NCBI RefSeq assembly: GCF_004571065.1
Contig: NZ_SPQN01000043.1
Span: forward strand, 1-37,971
Source of the DNA: Geodermatophilus sp. DF01-2
GTDB taxonomy: Bacteria > Actinomycetota > Actinomycetes > Mycobacteriales > Geodermatophilaceae
Length of the DNA stretch: 37,971 nt
Direction: 5' to 3'
The notes under the pieces were generated by a model that saw only the letters and a program-made list of their open reading frames with translations, had not been told where the DNA came from and did not search any database. The translations under genes were made by a program, and so were the position numbers. Shown here one piece after another: positions 17,513 through 25,860 of this stretch (positions within the stretch are counted from its first letter, which is position 1; the number at the start of each line of letters is the position of its first letter).

Positions 17513-18172
17513 GTGCTCACCGCGCCGGTGGACGCCGGCACCGTGGAGACGACGACCGCGGAGGTGGCCGCCACGGCCGGCTGGCCGCACCGGGCCGCGG
17601 CGCTGCTCTGGCCCGGCGCCGCACCGGTCGCCGCCGCACTGGCCGCACGCGGCTGGGAGGCCGTGGAGCTGCTGGTCGTGGCCAGGCCGGCCGAACGGCT
17701 GCCGGGTGGCGAGCGCGCCGAGGTGGTCGGCCAGTCCGAGCTGCACTCCTTCTGGGACCGCTCCTGGCGGCGGGACCTCGCGCCGCACCCGGACCTGGAC
17801 ACGGTGGTCGCCCAGCTCATCGGCCGGGAGCACCGCAACGACGAGGTCGTCGCGGTGACCGACGTGGGAGTCCGGGAGGGCGGCCGGGTGGTGGCCGCCG
17901 GGCAGCTGCGGGTGGACGGCGCGACGGCCGCCGACGAGTCGGTGGTGACCGAACCGGGGTTCCGCGGGCGCGGGCACGCCGACGCCGTCCTCGCCCGGCT
18001 GCTCACGCTGGCCGCGGACGCCGGCTGCGACCGCGTGGTGCTGCAGGCCGACGCCGCCGACTGGCCGCGGCAGTGGTACGCCCGCCGCGGCTTCGTCGCC
18101 GTCGGCTCGACCTGGGACGTCGTCCGGCCGGCTCGGGTTCAGGCCGGCGCGACCACCGAGAGCAACAGGTAG
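17513..18172 (+). CDS. GNAT family N-acetyltransferase, probably frameshifted from the upstream frame
   Basis: Frame 2 from GTG 17513 gives 219 residues. The acetyl-CoA region is ESVVTEPGFRGRGHADAVLARLLTLAADAGCDRVVLQAD, ending YARRGFVAVG as in GNAT enzymes. Upstream in this frame, FPHSRDDNRL (nt 17483-17512) clearly belongs to the same protein, and the preceding VRDVPGGMAVLDG lies in frame 1. Removing one G from the GGGG run at 17475-17478 would give continuous VLDGRFPHSRDDNRLVL and a single 386-residue DUF952-GNAT product. So this is a one-base frameshift or a sequencing error. The substrate is unknown. The last 34 bases overlap the end of convergent cdsA. Confidence 0.75.
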   Translation: MLTAPVDAGTVETTTAEVAATAGWPHRAAALLWPGAAPVAAALAARGWEAVELLVVARPAERLPGGERAEVVGQSELHSFWDRSWRRDLAPHPDLDTVVAQLIGREHRNDEVVAVTDVGVREGGRVVAAGQLRVDGATAADESVVTEPGFRGRGHADAVLARLLTLAADAGCDRVVLQADAADWPRQWYARRGFVAVGSTWDVVRPARVQAGATTESNR

Positions 18173-19176
18173 GCGACGGCCGCCGAGGGCAGCATGGAGT
18201 CCAGCCGGTCCATGATCCCGCCGTGGCCGGGCAGCAGGTGCCCCATGTCCTTGAGGCCGAGGTCGCGCTTGATCAGCGACTCGCCGAGGTCGCCCGCGGT
18301 CGCGCTGACCGCGAGCGCGGCGCCGAAGAGGACGCCGCCCCACCACGGCCCGTCGAGGGCGAGCGTCACGATCGGGGTGGCGATCAGCACACAGGCGACC
18401 ACCGAGCCGGCCATGCCCTCCCACGACTTCTTGGGGCTCACCGACGGCGCCATGGGGTGCTTGCCGAACAGCACACCGGCGGCGAAGCCGCCGACGTCGT
18501 TGCCGACCACCGTGGCCATGAACGCCAGTACCCGCGCCGCGCCGTCGTCCGGGACCAGCAGCAGGACGGCGAACCCGGCCAGCAACGGCACGTACAGCGT
18601 GACCAGGACGCCGGCCGAGGCGTCCCGCAGGTAGCCCTCGGAGCCATCACCCAGCCGCCACAGCAGGACGGCGAGAACGGTGAGCAGGAAACCCACGACC
18701 AGCCCGGAGGGGCCCCGGTTCCAGGCGAGGGCGGTCATCGCCACGGTGCCGACCAGGACCGGCACCAGCGGCGGGTCGGCACCCCCGGCCTCGAGGGCAC
18801 GGGTCAGCTCCACCACACCCACGAGGATCGCGACGAGCAGCACCAGCAGGAACGCCGGCCGGTGGACCAGCAGCGAGAGGAGGATGACCGCGGCCAGGCC
18901 GACGCCGACGCCGACGGCGGCGACCATGTCCCGGCCGGCGCGACCGGGGGCCTTGGCCGGAGCGCCGTCCCCGGGCCCGGGGTCCCGCGCGGACTCCGGA
19001 TCGGTGCGGGCGCCACCGGCCGCGCCGTCCTGCGGGCCGCCGGCGAGCTCGGCGGTCGACGGCTCGTCGACGGGGAGGCTCGAGGTCCGTAGCTCGGCGA
19101 CCGGCCGTGGCGGCCGGGGCGGCGCCGGACGCCGGCCGACGAGCGGGATCGGCCCGGTGTCGGGGTCGGAGGTCAT
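18139..19176 (-). CDS. cdsA: Phosphatidate cytidylyltransferase CdsA
   Basis: CdsA makes CDP-diacylglycerol from CTP and phosphatidic acid, the precursor of phosphatidylinositol, cardiolipin and phosphatidylethanolamine. 345 residues: a disordered Pro/Ala-rich cytosolic head of about 80 residues (common in actinobacteria), then seven to eight membrane helices. The signature SLIKRDLGLKDMGHLLPGHGGIMDRLDS lies near residues 298-325, and SPKKSWEGMAGS is upstream of it. It follows frr by 19 bases, so it probably belongs to the same transcript, as in mycobacteria (pyrH-frr-cdsA). Confidence 0.95.
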   Translation of the reverse strand: MTSDPDTGPIPLVGRRPAPPRPPRPVAELRTSSLPVDEPSTAELAGGPQDGAAGGARTDPESARDPGPGDGAPAKAPGRAGRDMVAAVGVGVGLAAVILLSLLVHRPAFLLVLLVAILVGVVELTRALEAGGADPPLVPVLVGTVAMTALAWNRGPSGLVVGFLLTVLAVLLWRLGDGSEGYLRDASAGVLVTLYVPLLAGFAVLLLVPDDGAARVLAFMATVVGNDVGGFAAGVLFGKHPMAPSVSPKKSWEGMAGSVVACVLIATPIVTLALDGPWWGGVLFGAALAVSATAGDLGESLIKRDLGLKDMGHLLPGHGGIMDRLDSMLPSAAVAYLLLSVVAPA

Positions 19177-19195
19177 GGCGGGACGACGGGGCGGC

Positions 19196-19753
19196 TCAGA
19201 CCTCGAGCAGCTCGCTCTCCTTGTTCTTGACCGCCTCGTCGATGCCGTGCACGTGCTTGGCGGTGAGGTCGTCGAGCTCCTTCTCCGCCCGGCGCACCTC
19301 GTCCTCGCCGGCCTCGCCGTCCTTGGCGATGCGGTCGAGCTCTTCCTTGGCCCGGCGGCGCACGTTGCGGATGGCGACCTTGGCGTCCTCCCCCTTGGCG
19401 CGGGCCTGCTTGACCAGGTCGCGGCGGCGCTCCTCGGTCAGCTGGGGGAAGACCACGCGGATGATCTGGCCGTCGTTGGTCGGGTTGACGCCCAGGTCGC
19501 TGTCGCGGATGGCCTTCTCGATGGCCGACAGCTGGCCGGTGTCATAGGGCTTGATGACCGCCATGCGCGCCTCGGGCACCGTGATCGACGACATCTGCGG
19601 CACCGGCGTCGGGGCGCCGTAGTAGTCGACCAGGACCTTGTTGAACATCGAGGGGGCGGCGCGCCCGGTGCGCACCGAACCGAGGTCCTCCCGTGCGACC
19701 GACAGGGCCTTGTCCATCCGCTCCTCGGCGTCGAGCAGGGTGTCGTCGATCAC
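19196..19753 (-). CDS. frr: Ribosome recycling factor
   Basis: RRF splits post-termination ribosomes with EF-G. The 185-residue length is exactly that of the family. Motifs: [87 protein letters not shown] and [13 protein letters not shown] at the C-terminus. GTG start at 19753, 71 bases after pyrH. Essential gene, intact. Confidence 0.97.
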   Translation of the reverse strand: MIDDTLLDAEERMDKALSVAREDLGSVRTGRAAPSMFNKVLVDYYGAPTPVPQMSSITVPEARMAVIKPYDTGQLSAIEKAIRDSDLGVNPTNDGQIIRVVFPQLTEERRRDLVKQARAKGEDAKVAIRNVRRRAKEELDRIAKDGEAGEDEVRRAEKELDDLTAKHVHGIDEAVKNKESELLEV

Positions 19754-19824
19754 GGGTCTCTCCTCCTGGTGCGGCGGGTGTTCCGCCGCGGGTCCGGGGT
19801 GCGGGCTGACTCGGGCGGTGGTGC

Positions 19825-20613
19825 TCAGGCCGGGCCGCTGATCAGCGTCCCGATCCTCTCACCTGCCACGGCGCGGGCGATGTTGCCGTCGCGCAGCAGG
19901 TTGAAGACCACGATGGGCATGCTGTTGTCCATGCAGAGGCTGATGGCGGTCGCGTCGGCGACCTTGAGCTGTTTGGCCAGCACCGTGCCGTAGTCGAGGT
20001 CGTCGTACATGACGGCGGTGGCGTTGGTCCTGGGGTCGTCGTCGTAGACACCGTCCACACCGTTCTTGCCCATGAGCAGCACCTGGCACTCGATCTCCAG
20101 AGCGCGCTGGGCGGCGACCGTGTCGGTGGAGAAGTACGGCATGCCGGCGCCGGCGCCGAAGATGACCAGCCGGCCCTTCTCGAGGTGGCGGATGGCCTTG
20201 CGCGGGATGTAGGGCTCGGCGACCTGGCCCATCGTGATCGCCGACTGCACGCGGGTCTCTAGCCCGGCTTTCTCGCAGAAGTCCTGCAGCGCCAGGCAGT
20301 TCATCACCGTGCCCAGCATGCCCATGTAGTCGGCCTTGGTGCGGTCCATGCCGGCCTGCGACAGCTCGGCGCCGCGGAAGAAGTTGCCACCGCCCATGAC
20401 CACGGCGACCTGGGCGCCCTTGCCGACCACCTCGGCCAGCTGGGTGGCGATGCCCCGGACGATGTCGGCGTCGACACCGACCCGGCCGCCGCCGAAGGTC
20501 TCACCCGACAGCTTCAGCAGGACCCGCTTGTACCCCGCCCGGTCGGCGGGCTGGAAGGCGGTCGGCGCGGACAGTGGCACGGTCGTGGCACTCAGCGCGG
20601 CGGTGTCGGTCAA
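19825..20613 (-). CDS. pyrH: UMP kinase PyrH
   Basis: Phosphorylates UMP to UDP; an amino-acid-kinase-fold hexamer. I chose TTG 20613 ([18 protein letters not shown]), because AGGGAAG lies seven bases before it. This gives 262 residues with a roughly 28-residue N-terminal extension before [15 protein letters not shown]. Other motifs: [73 protein letters not shown]. The next in-frame upstream start (20676) would read through a region without family similarity. It is preceded by two strong hairpins that separate it from tsf. Confidence 0.95.
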   Translation of the reverse strand: MTDTAALSATTVPLSAPTAFQPADRAGYKRVLLKLSGETFGGGRVGVDADIVRGIATQLAEVVGKGAQVAVVMGGGNFFRGAELSQAGMDRTKADYMGMLGTVMNCLALQDFCEKAGLETRVQSAITMGQVAEPYIPRKAIRHLEKGRLVIFGAGAGMPYFSTDTVAAQRALEIECQVLLMGKNGVDGVYDDDPRTNATAVMYDDLDYGTVLAKQLKVADATAISLCMDNSMPIVVFNLLRDGNIARAVAGERIGTLISGPA

Positions 20614-20713
20614 CGGTTCTTCCCTCGCTCGACGTCGTCCCCTTGATCCTGCCGCACGGGCTCGGCGACAGCTCACGGGCAGGGGCCCTCCCGCTCCCGC
20701 GCCCGGACATGCG

Positions 20714-20746
20714 ACCGGCCCCGTCCCGGGAGGGGACGGGGCCGGT
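20714..20746. terminator. 14-bp perfect hairpin between tsf and pyrH
   Basis: ACCGGCCCCGTCCC (20714-20727) and GGGACGGGGCCGGT (20733-20746) form a perfect 14-bp stem with a 5-base loop. The arms contain the CCCCGTCC/GGACGGGG pair of the dispersed family. No U-run follows, so it would be a GC-only terminator or a processing or pausing signal; the role is inferred. Confidence 0.65.
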
Positions 20747-20749
20747 GAG

Positions 20750-20804
20750 GACCCTCCTGCCCCCCACCGCTCGCATGCTCGCGGCGGGACCCTGCAGGAG
20801 GGTC
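20750..20804. repeat. Hairpin repeat copy H
   Basis: GACCCTCCTGC (20750-20760) and GCAGGAGGGTC (20794-20804) pair perfectly over 11 bp around CCCCCACCG...CGGCGGGACC. Both arms differ from other copies in matching ways. On the minus strand it starts two bases after the tsf stop codon. Confidence 0.88.
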
Positions 20805-20806
20805 GC

Positions 20807-21622
20807 TCAAGCTTGGCCGACCTCGAAGCGGGCGAACCGCTCGACGCTCAGGCCGGCCTCGTCGACGATCTGCTTGACCGTGCGCTTGGGCTCGGTGATC
20901 GACGGCTGCTCGAGGAGTACGAAGTCCTTGAAGTAGGCGTTGACCCGCCCCTCGACGATCTTGGTGATCGCCTGCTCGGGCTTGCCCTCCTCCTTGGCGG
21001 TCTGCTCGGCCACGCGACGCTCGGTCTCGACCGCCTCGGCCGGGACCTCCTCGCGGGTGAGATAGCGTGGGCGGGCAGCGGCGATGTGCATCGCCAGGCC
21101 GCGCGCAGCGTCCTCACTACCGCCGCTGTACTGCACGGCGACGCCGATGGCCGGCGGCAGGTCGGTGGCCCGCTTGTGCAGGTAGGTGGCGGTCTGGCCG
21201 GCGAAGACCACGAACCGGCTGAGCACCAGCTTCTCGCCGATGCGGGCCGACTCGCCCTCGACGAGCGCGGCGACGGTCTGGCCGTCGATCTCGGTCGCCA
21301 GGAGCGCGTCGACGTCGGCCGGCTTCTCGGCCAGCACGATGTCGAGCAGGCGCTCGGCCAGCTTGACGAAATCGGCGTTCTTGGCGACGAAGTCGGTCTC
21401 GCAGTCGAGCTCGAGCAGCGCGCCGTCCTTGCTGACGACGACGCCGTTGGTCGTCGAGCGCTCGAGGCGCTTGCCGACGTCCTTCGCGCCCTTGATCCGC
21501 AGCAGCTCGACGGCCTTGTCGTAGTCGCCTTCGGCCTCGGTGAGCGCCTTCTTGCAGTCCATCATGCCGGCGCCGGTGGCGTCGCGGAGACGCTTGACGT
21601 CGGCTGCGGTGAAGTCAGCCAT
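20807..21622 (-). CDS. tsf: Translation elongation factor Ts
   Basis: EF-Ts exchanges GDP for GTP on EF-Tu. 271 residues, starting [41 protein letters not shown], the UBA-like N-terminus and family signature. [19 protein letters not shown] (TDF motif) and the second signature-bearing core domain follow, with the C-terminal helical element to [12 protein letters not shown] 21622. It follows rpsB in the usual order, but 184 bases separate them and that gap is filled with hairpin repeats. Confidence 0.97.
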   Translation of the reverse strand: MADFTAADVKRLRDATGAGMMDCKKALTEAEGDYDKAVELLRIKGAKDVGKRLERSTTNGVVVSKDGALLELDCETDFVAKNADFVKLAERLLDIVLAEKPADVDALLATEIDGQTVAALVEGESARIGEKLVLSRFVVFAGQTATYLHKRATDLPPAIGVAVQYSGGSEDAARGLAMHIAAARPRYLTREEVPAEAVETERRVAEQTAKEEGKPEQAITKIVEGRVNAYFKDFVLLEQPSITEPKRTVKQIVDEAGLSVERFARFEVGQA

Positions 21623-21654
21623 GTCTTGTTCCTCTTGGTGTCTGGTTGGCCCGG

Positions 21655-21806
21655 CCCCCTGCAGGGTCCCGCCGGCCCCGTCCCGGGTCCCGCCCCGAGC
21701 TTGCGAGGGGTGGGGAGGACGGGGTCCTTCTACGATGGGGAGCAGGGGGTCTTTCTACGAGGGGTGAGGAGGACGGGGTCCTTCAAGGGGCCTCCGGGGT
21801 CCTTTC
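21655..21806. repeat. Composite hairpin repeat copy I, between rpsB and tsf
   Basis: Contains the clearest core: CCCCGTCC (21676-21683) pairs with GGACGGGG (21717-21724) around CCCGCCCCGAGCTTGCGAGG. An outer pair CCCCCTGC (about 21655-21662) and GCAGGGGG (21742-21749) nests around it, and a further GGACGGGGTCCTTC module lies at 21771-21784. On the minus strand the first module (AAAGGACCCC) starts directly after the rpsB stop. Confidence 0.88.
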
Positions 21807-22769
21807 TCAGCCGTTCTGTGCACCCTGGGTGCCGGTGATCGTGTCGCCGGTGGCCGGCACGCCCTCGACCGGGGCGACCTCGTTCGCGGTCACGGCCGGG
21901 GGCTCGGCCGGGGTCTCCGGCAGCGGAGTGGCACCGGCCTCAGCGGCGGCGTCGGCAGCGGCGTCGGCAGCGGCGTCGCCCTGCTGGCCGGTGAGCAGCT
22001 CGCGCTCCCAGTCGGCCAGCGGCTCGTCGCCGCCGATGGCCGGCTGGCCGCCGTCCTCGCGGCCGGCGTTGGCCTGCGCGGCCGAGCGGGCCATGAGGCC
22101 CTCGGCGACGGCGTCGGCGACGACGCGGGTGAGCAGCGCGGCGCTGCGGATGGCGTCGTCGTTCCCCGGGATCTTGTAGTCGACCTCGTCGGGGTCGCAG
22201 TTGGTGTCGAGGATCGCGACGACCGGGATGTTGAGCTTGCGGGCCTCGCCGACGGCGATGTGCTCCTTCTTGGTGTCCACGATCCAGACGGCGCTGGGCA
22301 CCTTCTGCATGTCGCGGATACCGCCGAGGCTGCGCTCGAGCTTGGCCTTCTCCCGGGTCAGGCCGAGCTGCTCCTTCTTGGACAGGCTGACCAGCACGCC
22401 GGTCTGCTCCATGTCCTCGAGCTCCTTGAGCCGCTGCAGCCGCTTGTGCACGGTCGAGAAGTTGGTGAGCATGCCGCCGAGCCAGCGCTGGTTGACGTAG
22501 GGCATGCCGACCCGCTGTGCCTGCTCGGCGATGACCTCCTGCGCCTGGCGCTTGGTGCCGACGAACAGGATCGTGCCGCCGTGCGCGACCGTCTGCTTGA
22601 CGAACTCGTAGGCGTTGTCGATGTACCCGAGCGTCTGCTGCAGGTCGATGATGTAGATGCCGTTGCGCTCGGTGAAGATGAAGCGCTTCATCTTCGGGTT
22701 CCAGCGACGGGTCTGGTGCCCGAAGTGGACGCCGCTGTCGAGCAGCTGCTTCATGCTGACGACTGCCAT
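21807..22769 (-). CDS. rpsB: 30S ribosomal protein S2
   Basis: 320 residues from ATG 22769 ([32 protein letters not shown]). The core also has [37 protein letters not shown] and the second signature [26 protein letters not shown]. After about residue 230 comes an Ala/Asp/Glu-rich tail of about 90 residues ([14 protein letters not shown] and so on), as in other actinobacterial S2 proteins; it is probably disordered. The upstream frame to 22874 is the leader and was not included, since no family member extends there. The leader contains two hairpins. Confidence 0.97.
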   Translation of the reverse strand: MAVVSMKQLLDSGVHFGHQTRRWNPKMKRFIFTERNGIYIIDLQQTLGYIDNAYEFVKQTVAHGGTILFVGTKRQAQEVIAEQAQRVGMPYVNQRWLGGMLTNFSTVHKRLQRLKELEDMEQTGVLVSLSKKEQLGLTREKAKLERSLGGIRDMQKVPSAVWIVDTKKEHIAVGEARKLNIPVVAILDTNCDPDEVDYKIPGNDDAIRSAALLTRVVADAVAEGLMARSAAQANAGREDGGQPAIGGDEPLADWERELLTGQQGDAAADAAADAAAEAGATPLPETPAEPPAVTANEVAPVEGVPATGDTITGTQGAQNG

Positions 22770-23077
22770 GGCCGCAGCCTCTCTGTTCTCTGCGCGCGGC
22801 CACGCAAGGCCGCGCTCCTCGGTTGTCGCGGGCACCGGGGTGGTGCACCGCCCTGGCGTCCGGGGCGCCACCACCCCGCGGGGGACCGCGAGGACCGGGG
22901 TGGCGACCGTCCCGCTGCTGCCAGCGGGCGGAAGGACGCGCGAAGTCGACCCGCCGCAGACGGGTCGCGGCTGTCATCATACGCCCCACCGGGAGCGGTC
23001 CTCCTCAGCGGCAGGGGCCGTCCACAGACCGCTCTCCGGCGCCCCGGTCGCCCCCCCTCCGGCCGCACCCTCTCCCC
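22770..23077. promoter_or_regulatory. Divergent rpsB / M23 intergenic region with structured rpsB leader
   Basis: The 308-base gap holds no gene. On the rpsB side are two hairpins: GCGCGGCC/GGCCGCGC (22794-22815, 8 bp, 6-base loop), about 25 bases before the ATG, and CGGGGTGGTG/CACCACCCCG (22836-22845 with 22869-22878, 10 bp). Part of the second arm recurs at about 22896-22903. A structured 5' leader would fit feedback control by S2, but this is inferred. Promoters for both directions must lie here. Confidence 0.5.
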
Positions 23078-23593
23078 GTGCTCCGACGGGTCCTCGCTCC
23101 CCTGCCACTCCTACTGCTCCTGCTGACTCCGCTGCTGTCCGCCGGTGGGGCCTCTGCCGCGCCCGCTCCCCCGGCCGACGTTCCGGTCGGCCTCTGGTCG
23201 CGGCCCGTGGAGGGCGCGGTGACCCGCACCTTCGACCCGCCGCCGGACCGGTACGGGGCCGGGCACCGCGGCGTCGACCTCGCCGGTTCACCGGGCTCCG
23301 TCGTCCTGGCCGCCGGGGACGGCGTCGTGGTCTTCGCCGGGATGGTGGCCGGGCGGCCGGTGGTCAGCGTCGACCACCCCGGTGGCCTGCGGACGACGTA
23401 CGAGCCGGTCGACGCAGTGGTCGGCGCCGGCCAGGTCGTCGCCCGCGGTTCCCCGCTGGGGACGCTGGCCGCCGGGCACGCGGGGTGCCCGGCGGCAGCC
23501 TGTCTGCACTGGGGCCTGCGCCGCGGAGAGGTCTACCTCGACCCGCTCGGCCTGCTGGAGCCGCCCGAGGTCCGGCTGCTGCCGATGGGCTGA
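23078..23593 (+). CDS. M23 (LytM-type) peptidase family protein, secreted
   Basis: 171 residues from GTG 23078. A signal peptide (VLRRVLAPLPLLLLLLTPLLSAGGASAAPA) is followed by a compact LytM domain: GHRGVDLAGSPGSVVLAAGDGVVVFAG supplies zinc ligands His and Asp (HxxxD), and CLHWGLRRGEVYLDPLGLL supplies the third His. In classical LytM peptidases the last motif is HxH and another catalytic His lies before it. Here the first position is Cys and the middle His is not evident (RTTYEPVDA). The protein may bind zinc and peptidoglycan without cleaving it, or act as a regulator of other hydrolases. It is divergent from rpsB, as M. tuberculosis Rv2891 is. Confidence 0.88.
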   Translation: MLRRVLAPLPLLLLLLTPLLSAGGASAAPAPPADVPVGLWSRPVEGAVTRTFDPPPDRYGAGHRGVDLAGSPGSVVLAAGDGVVVFAGMVAGRPVVSVDHPGGLRTTYEPVDAVVGAGQVVARGSPLGTLAAGHAGCPAAACLHWGLRRGEVYLDPLGLLEPPEVRLLPMG

Positions 23594-23595
23594 CC

Positions 23596-23928
23596 TCAGG
23601 TCGGCGGCGCGCCGTCCGTCGGCGTCGCGGTGAGCACCTCGCGGAAGTGCTCCACCGTGGGGAACGGGTCGTAGAAGGAGTGCAGGAGCTCCCGCCAGCG
23701 CTGGTAGCCGGGCGAGCCGCGGAAGCCCTCGGTGTGGTCCTCGAGGCGCTCCCACTCGACCAGCAGCAGGTAGGTGCCGGGCCGTTCCAGGCACCGCGAC
23801 AGCGACAGCCGCCGGAACCCGGGGCTGGCCGCGATGATCGCGCGGGCCTCGGCGAAGGCGGCCTCGAAGGCCGCTTCCCGGCCCGCTCGGACCGGCAGCA
23901 GCGCGTGCTCGAGGACCACCGTCGTCAC
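23596..23928 (-). CDS. Antibiotic biosynthesis monooxygenase (ABM)-like small protein
   Basis: 110 residues from GTG 23928, overlapping the whiG stop by four bases (GTGA). The pattern [79 protein letters not shown] fits the dimeric alpha/beta ferredoxin-like ABM/EthD-type fold. No cofactor-binding residues are obvious, and these proteins range from quinone oxidases to haem-degrading enzymes, so the reaction is unknown. The tight overlap with a sporulation/motility sigma factor gene suggests they are translated together. Confidence 0.8.
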   Translation of the reverse strand: MTTVVLEHALLPVRAGREAAFEAAFAEARAIIAASPGFRRLSLSRCLERPGTYLLLVEWERLEDHTEGFRGSPGYQRWRELLHSFYDPFPTVEHFREVLTATPTDGAPPT

Positions 23929-24827
23929 GCGATGTCGGCGAGCTTGGTCCGCAGGTGCAGCACGGCCTTGGTGTGCAGTTGGCAGATGCGGCTCTCGGTG
24001 ACGCCGAGGACGCGCCCGATGTCGGCCAGCGTGAGGCCCTCGAAGTAGTAGAGGCTCACCACGACCTTCTCCCGCTCGGGCAGCTGCTCGACCGCGCGGG
24101 CCAGCAGCTGGCGGGCCTCGCCGTGCTCGGCCATGGCCTGCGGGTCCAGGGCGCTGGTGTCCTGCAGCGTGTCGACCAGGCGGGGGGCGCCGCCCTCGTC
24201 GTCGGAGAGCAGCTCGTCGAGGGCGACGACGTTGACCAGGGAGAGCTGGCCGAGGAACCTGCGGACCTCCTCGACGTCCATGTCCATCTCCGCGGCCACC
24301 TCCTCCTCGGTGGGGCTGCGCTGCAGCCGGCTCTCGAGTGCGGCGACCGTGCGCTCGAACTGGCGGGCCTTCATCCGCACCGACCGCGGGATCCAGTCGG
24401 TGCTGCGCAGCTCGTCGATGATCGCGCCGCGGATGCGGGCCATCGCGTAGCTCTCGAACTTCACCTCGCGCGAGGGCTGGTACCGGGTGATCGCGTCGAT
24501 GAGGCCGAAGGTGCCGTAGGAAACCAGGTCGGCCTGCTCGACGTGCGCGGGCAGGCCGCTGCCGACGCGTCCGGCGACGAACTTGACCAGCGGTGCGTAG
24601 TGGAGGATCAGCCGGTCCCGCAGGTCGGGCGCCCGGTCGGTGACGTAGGCGGCCCACAGCTCGACCAGCGCCGCATCCGTGTCGTCCGGAGTCGCGTCGA
24701 GTCGGTGGGTGGCGGCCTCGGTCACGGTCTGCACTCCCGACTGTCGGAGGCCACTCGCGGATGGCCTCGGGGTGGGCACGGTGGTGGCGCGCGATCCGGT
24801 GGCGCGCAGGCCAACTGTGTCAGACAC
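23925..24827 (-). CDS. whiG: RNA polymerase sigma factor, WhiG/FliA family
   Basis: 300 residues from GTG 24827; the first 45 are weakly conserved and a start nearer [15 protein letters not shown] is possible. Region 2 is strong: [83 protein letters not shown]. Region 3 follows ([21 protein letters not shown]), and region 4 ([41 protein letters not shown]) binds the -35. WhiG controls early sporulation in Streptomyces, while FliA directs flagellar genes. It sits near rpsB as in Streptomyces. Mycobacteria lack it, supporting a sporulating or motile lineage. Confidence 0.93.
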   Translation of the reverse strand: MSDTVGLRATGSRATTVPTPRPSASGLRQSGVQTVTEAATHRLDATPDDTDAALVELWAAYVTDRAPDLRDRLILHYAPLVKFVAGRVGSGLPAHVEQADLVSYGTFGLIDAITRYQPSREVKFESYAMARIRGAIIDELRSTDWIPRSVRMKARQFERTVAALESRLQRSPTEEEVAAEMDMDVEEVRRFLGQLSLVNVVALDELLSDDEGGAPRLVDTLQDTSALDPQAMAEHGEARQLLARAVEQLPEREKVVVSLYYFEGLTLADIGRVLGVTESRICQLHTKAVLHLRTKLADIA

Positions 24828-24841
24828 GGGCGGCGGTCCTC

Positions 24842-25777
24842 TCAGGCGCGCGGGTGCGCTTGGGCGTGGACGGCACGCAGCCGCTCCACGGTCACGTGCG
24901 TGTAGATCTGGGTCGTCGCGAGGCTGGCGTGACCGAGCAGCTCCTGGACCGAACGCAGGTCGGCTCCGCCCTCGAGCACGTGGGTGGCGGCGGAATGCCG
25001 CAGGCCGTGTGGGCCGATGTCGGGGGCACCCGGTGCGGCAGCCACCGCTGCATGCACGGTGCGGCGGACCTCTCGCGCGTCCAGCCGGCCGCCGCGCAGG
25101 CCGAGCAGCAGCGCCGGCCCCGACCGGTCGATGGCCAGAGCCGGTCGACCGCGGATGAGCCAGGCGTCGAGCGCCCGCTCGGCCGGGGCACCGTAGGGCA
25201 CGCTGCGCTCCTTGCGTCCCTTGCCCAGCACCCGCAGCAGGCGGCGGCCGCGATCGACGTCGTCCACGTCGAGCCCGACCAGCTCGCTGACCCGGAGACC
25301 GCTGGCGTAGAGCAGCTCGAGGACGACCGCATGGCGCAGGCCGACCGGCTCCTCGGCTCCGGCGGCGGATTCGACGACGTTCCGCGCCTGGTCGGGGGCG
25401 AGCACGTCGGGCAGGGTGCGCCGCGCCTTGGGGCTGACCAGCCGCTGGCCGACGTCGTCGGGGGTGAGGCCGGCCCGCCGCAGCCAGCCGGTGAGGGAGC
25501 GGGCGGCCGCAGCGCGCCGGGCGGTGGTCGCCCGGCCGGCACCGCGAGCGCGGCCCTGGGCCAGCCAGCTGCGCAGCGTGGCCAGGTCGAGGTCGTCGAC
25601 GCGCATCCCACCGCGCCGCGCCAAGTGGTCGAGCAGCCAGACGGTATCGCCGACGTACCCGCGCACGGTGTGCTCGGAGAGGTCCCGCTGCGTGCGCAGG
25701 TGTTCCTCGTAGCCGGCCAGCGCCTCCGCCAGTGCCGGCGGCAACGCTGCGCGCGCGTCTGCGGTGCGGGCAGTCAC
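24842..25777 (-). CDS. xerC: Tyrosine recombinase XerC
   Basis: Resolves chromosome dimers at dif with XerD. 311 residues from GTG 25777. The N-terminal SAM-like core-binding domain is FEEHL-like ([33 protein letters not shown]). The catalytic set is complete: R162 ([11 protein letters not shown]), a Lys in LGKGRKER (186-190), H257 and R260 ([10 protein letters not shown]), H283 ([11 protein letters not shown]) and nucleophile Y292 (IYTHV). A location near rpsB and dprA matches other actinobacteria. Intact. Confidence 0.95.
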   Translation of the reverse strand: MTARTADARAALPPALAEALAGYEEHLRTQRDLSEHTVRGYVGDTVWLLDHLARRGGMRVDDLDLATLRSWLAQGRARGAGRATTARRAAAARSLTGWLRRAGLTPDDVGQRLVSPKARRTLPDVLAPDQARNVVESAAGAEEPVGLRHAVVLELLYASGLRVSELVGLDVDDVDRGRRLLRVLGKGRKERSVPYGAPAERALDAWLIRGRPALAIDRSGPALLLGLRGGRLDAREVRRTVHAAVAAAPGAPDIGPHGLRHSAATHVLEGGADLRSVQELLGHASLATTQIYTHVTVERLRAVHAQAHPRA

Positions 25778-25860
25778 CCCGAGACGGTCCGACGCGGTCC
25801 GGCGGGGGTCAAGCCGCCGCGCCGACCCTCCACCTCCTCACGCCGCCTCCTTACCTGCCG

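Noticed and set aside
18139-18172. The GNAT/cdsA 34-base convergent overlap as an annotation error
   Set aside because: Both C-termini are plausible and both stops are clear; short convergent overlaps are common in compact GC-rich genomes.
16384-19092. A 902-codon plus-strand open frame
   Set aside because: Only its DUF952/GNAT N-terminal part (17011-17480) makes sense. The rest reads ppk2, the GNAT gene and cdsA in wrong frames or strand with Arg/Gly-rich composition typical of GC-rich shadow frames.
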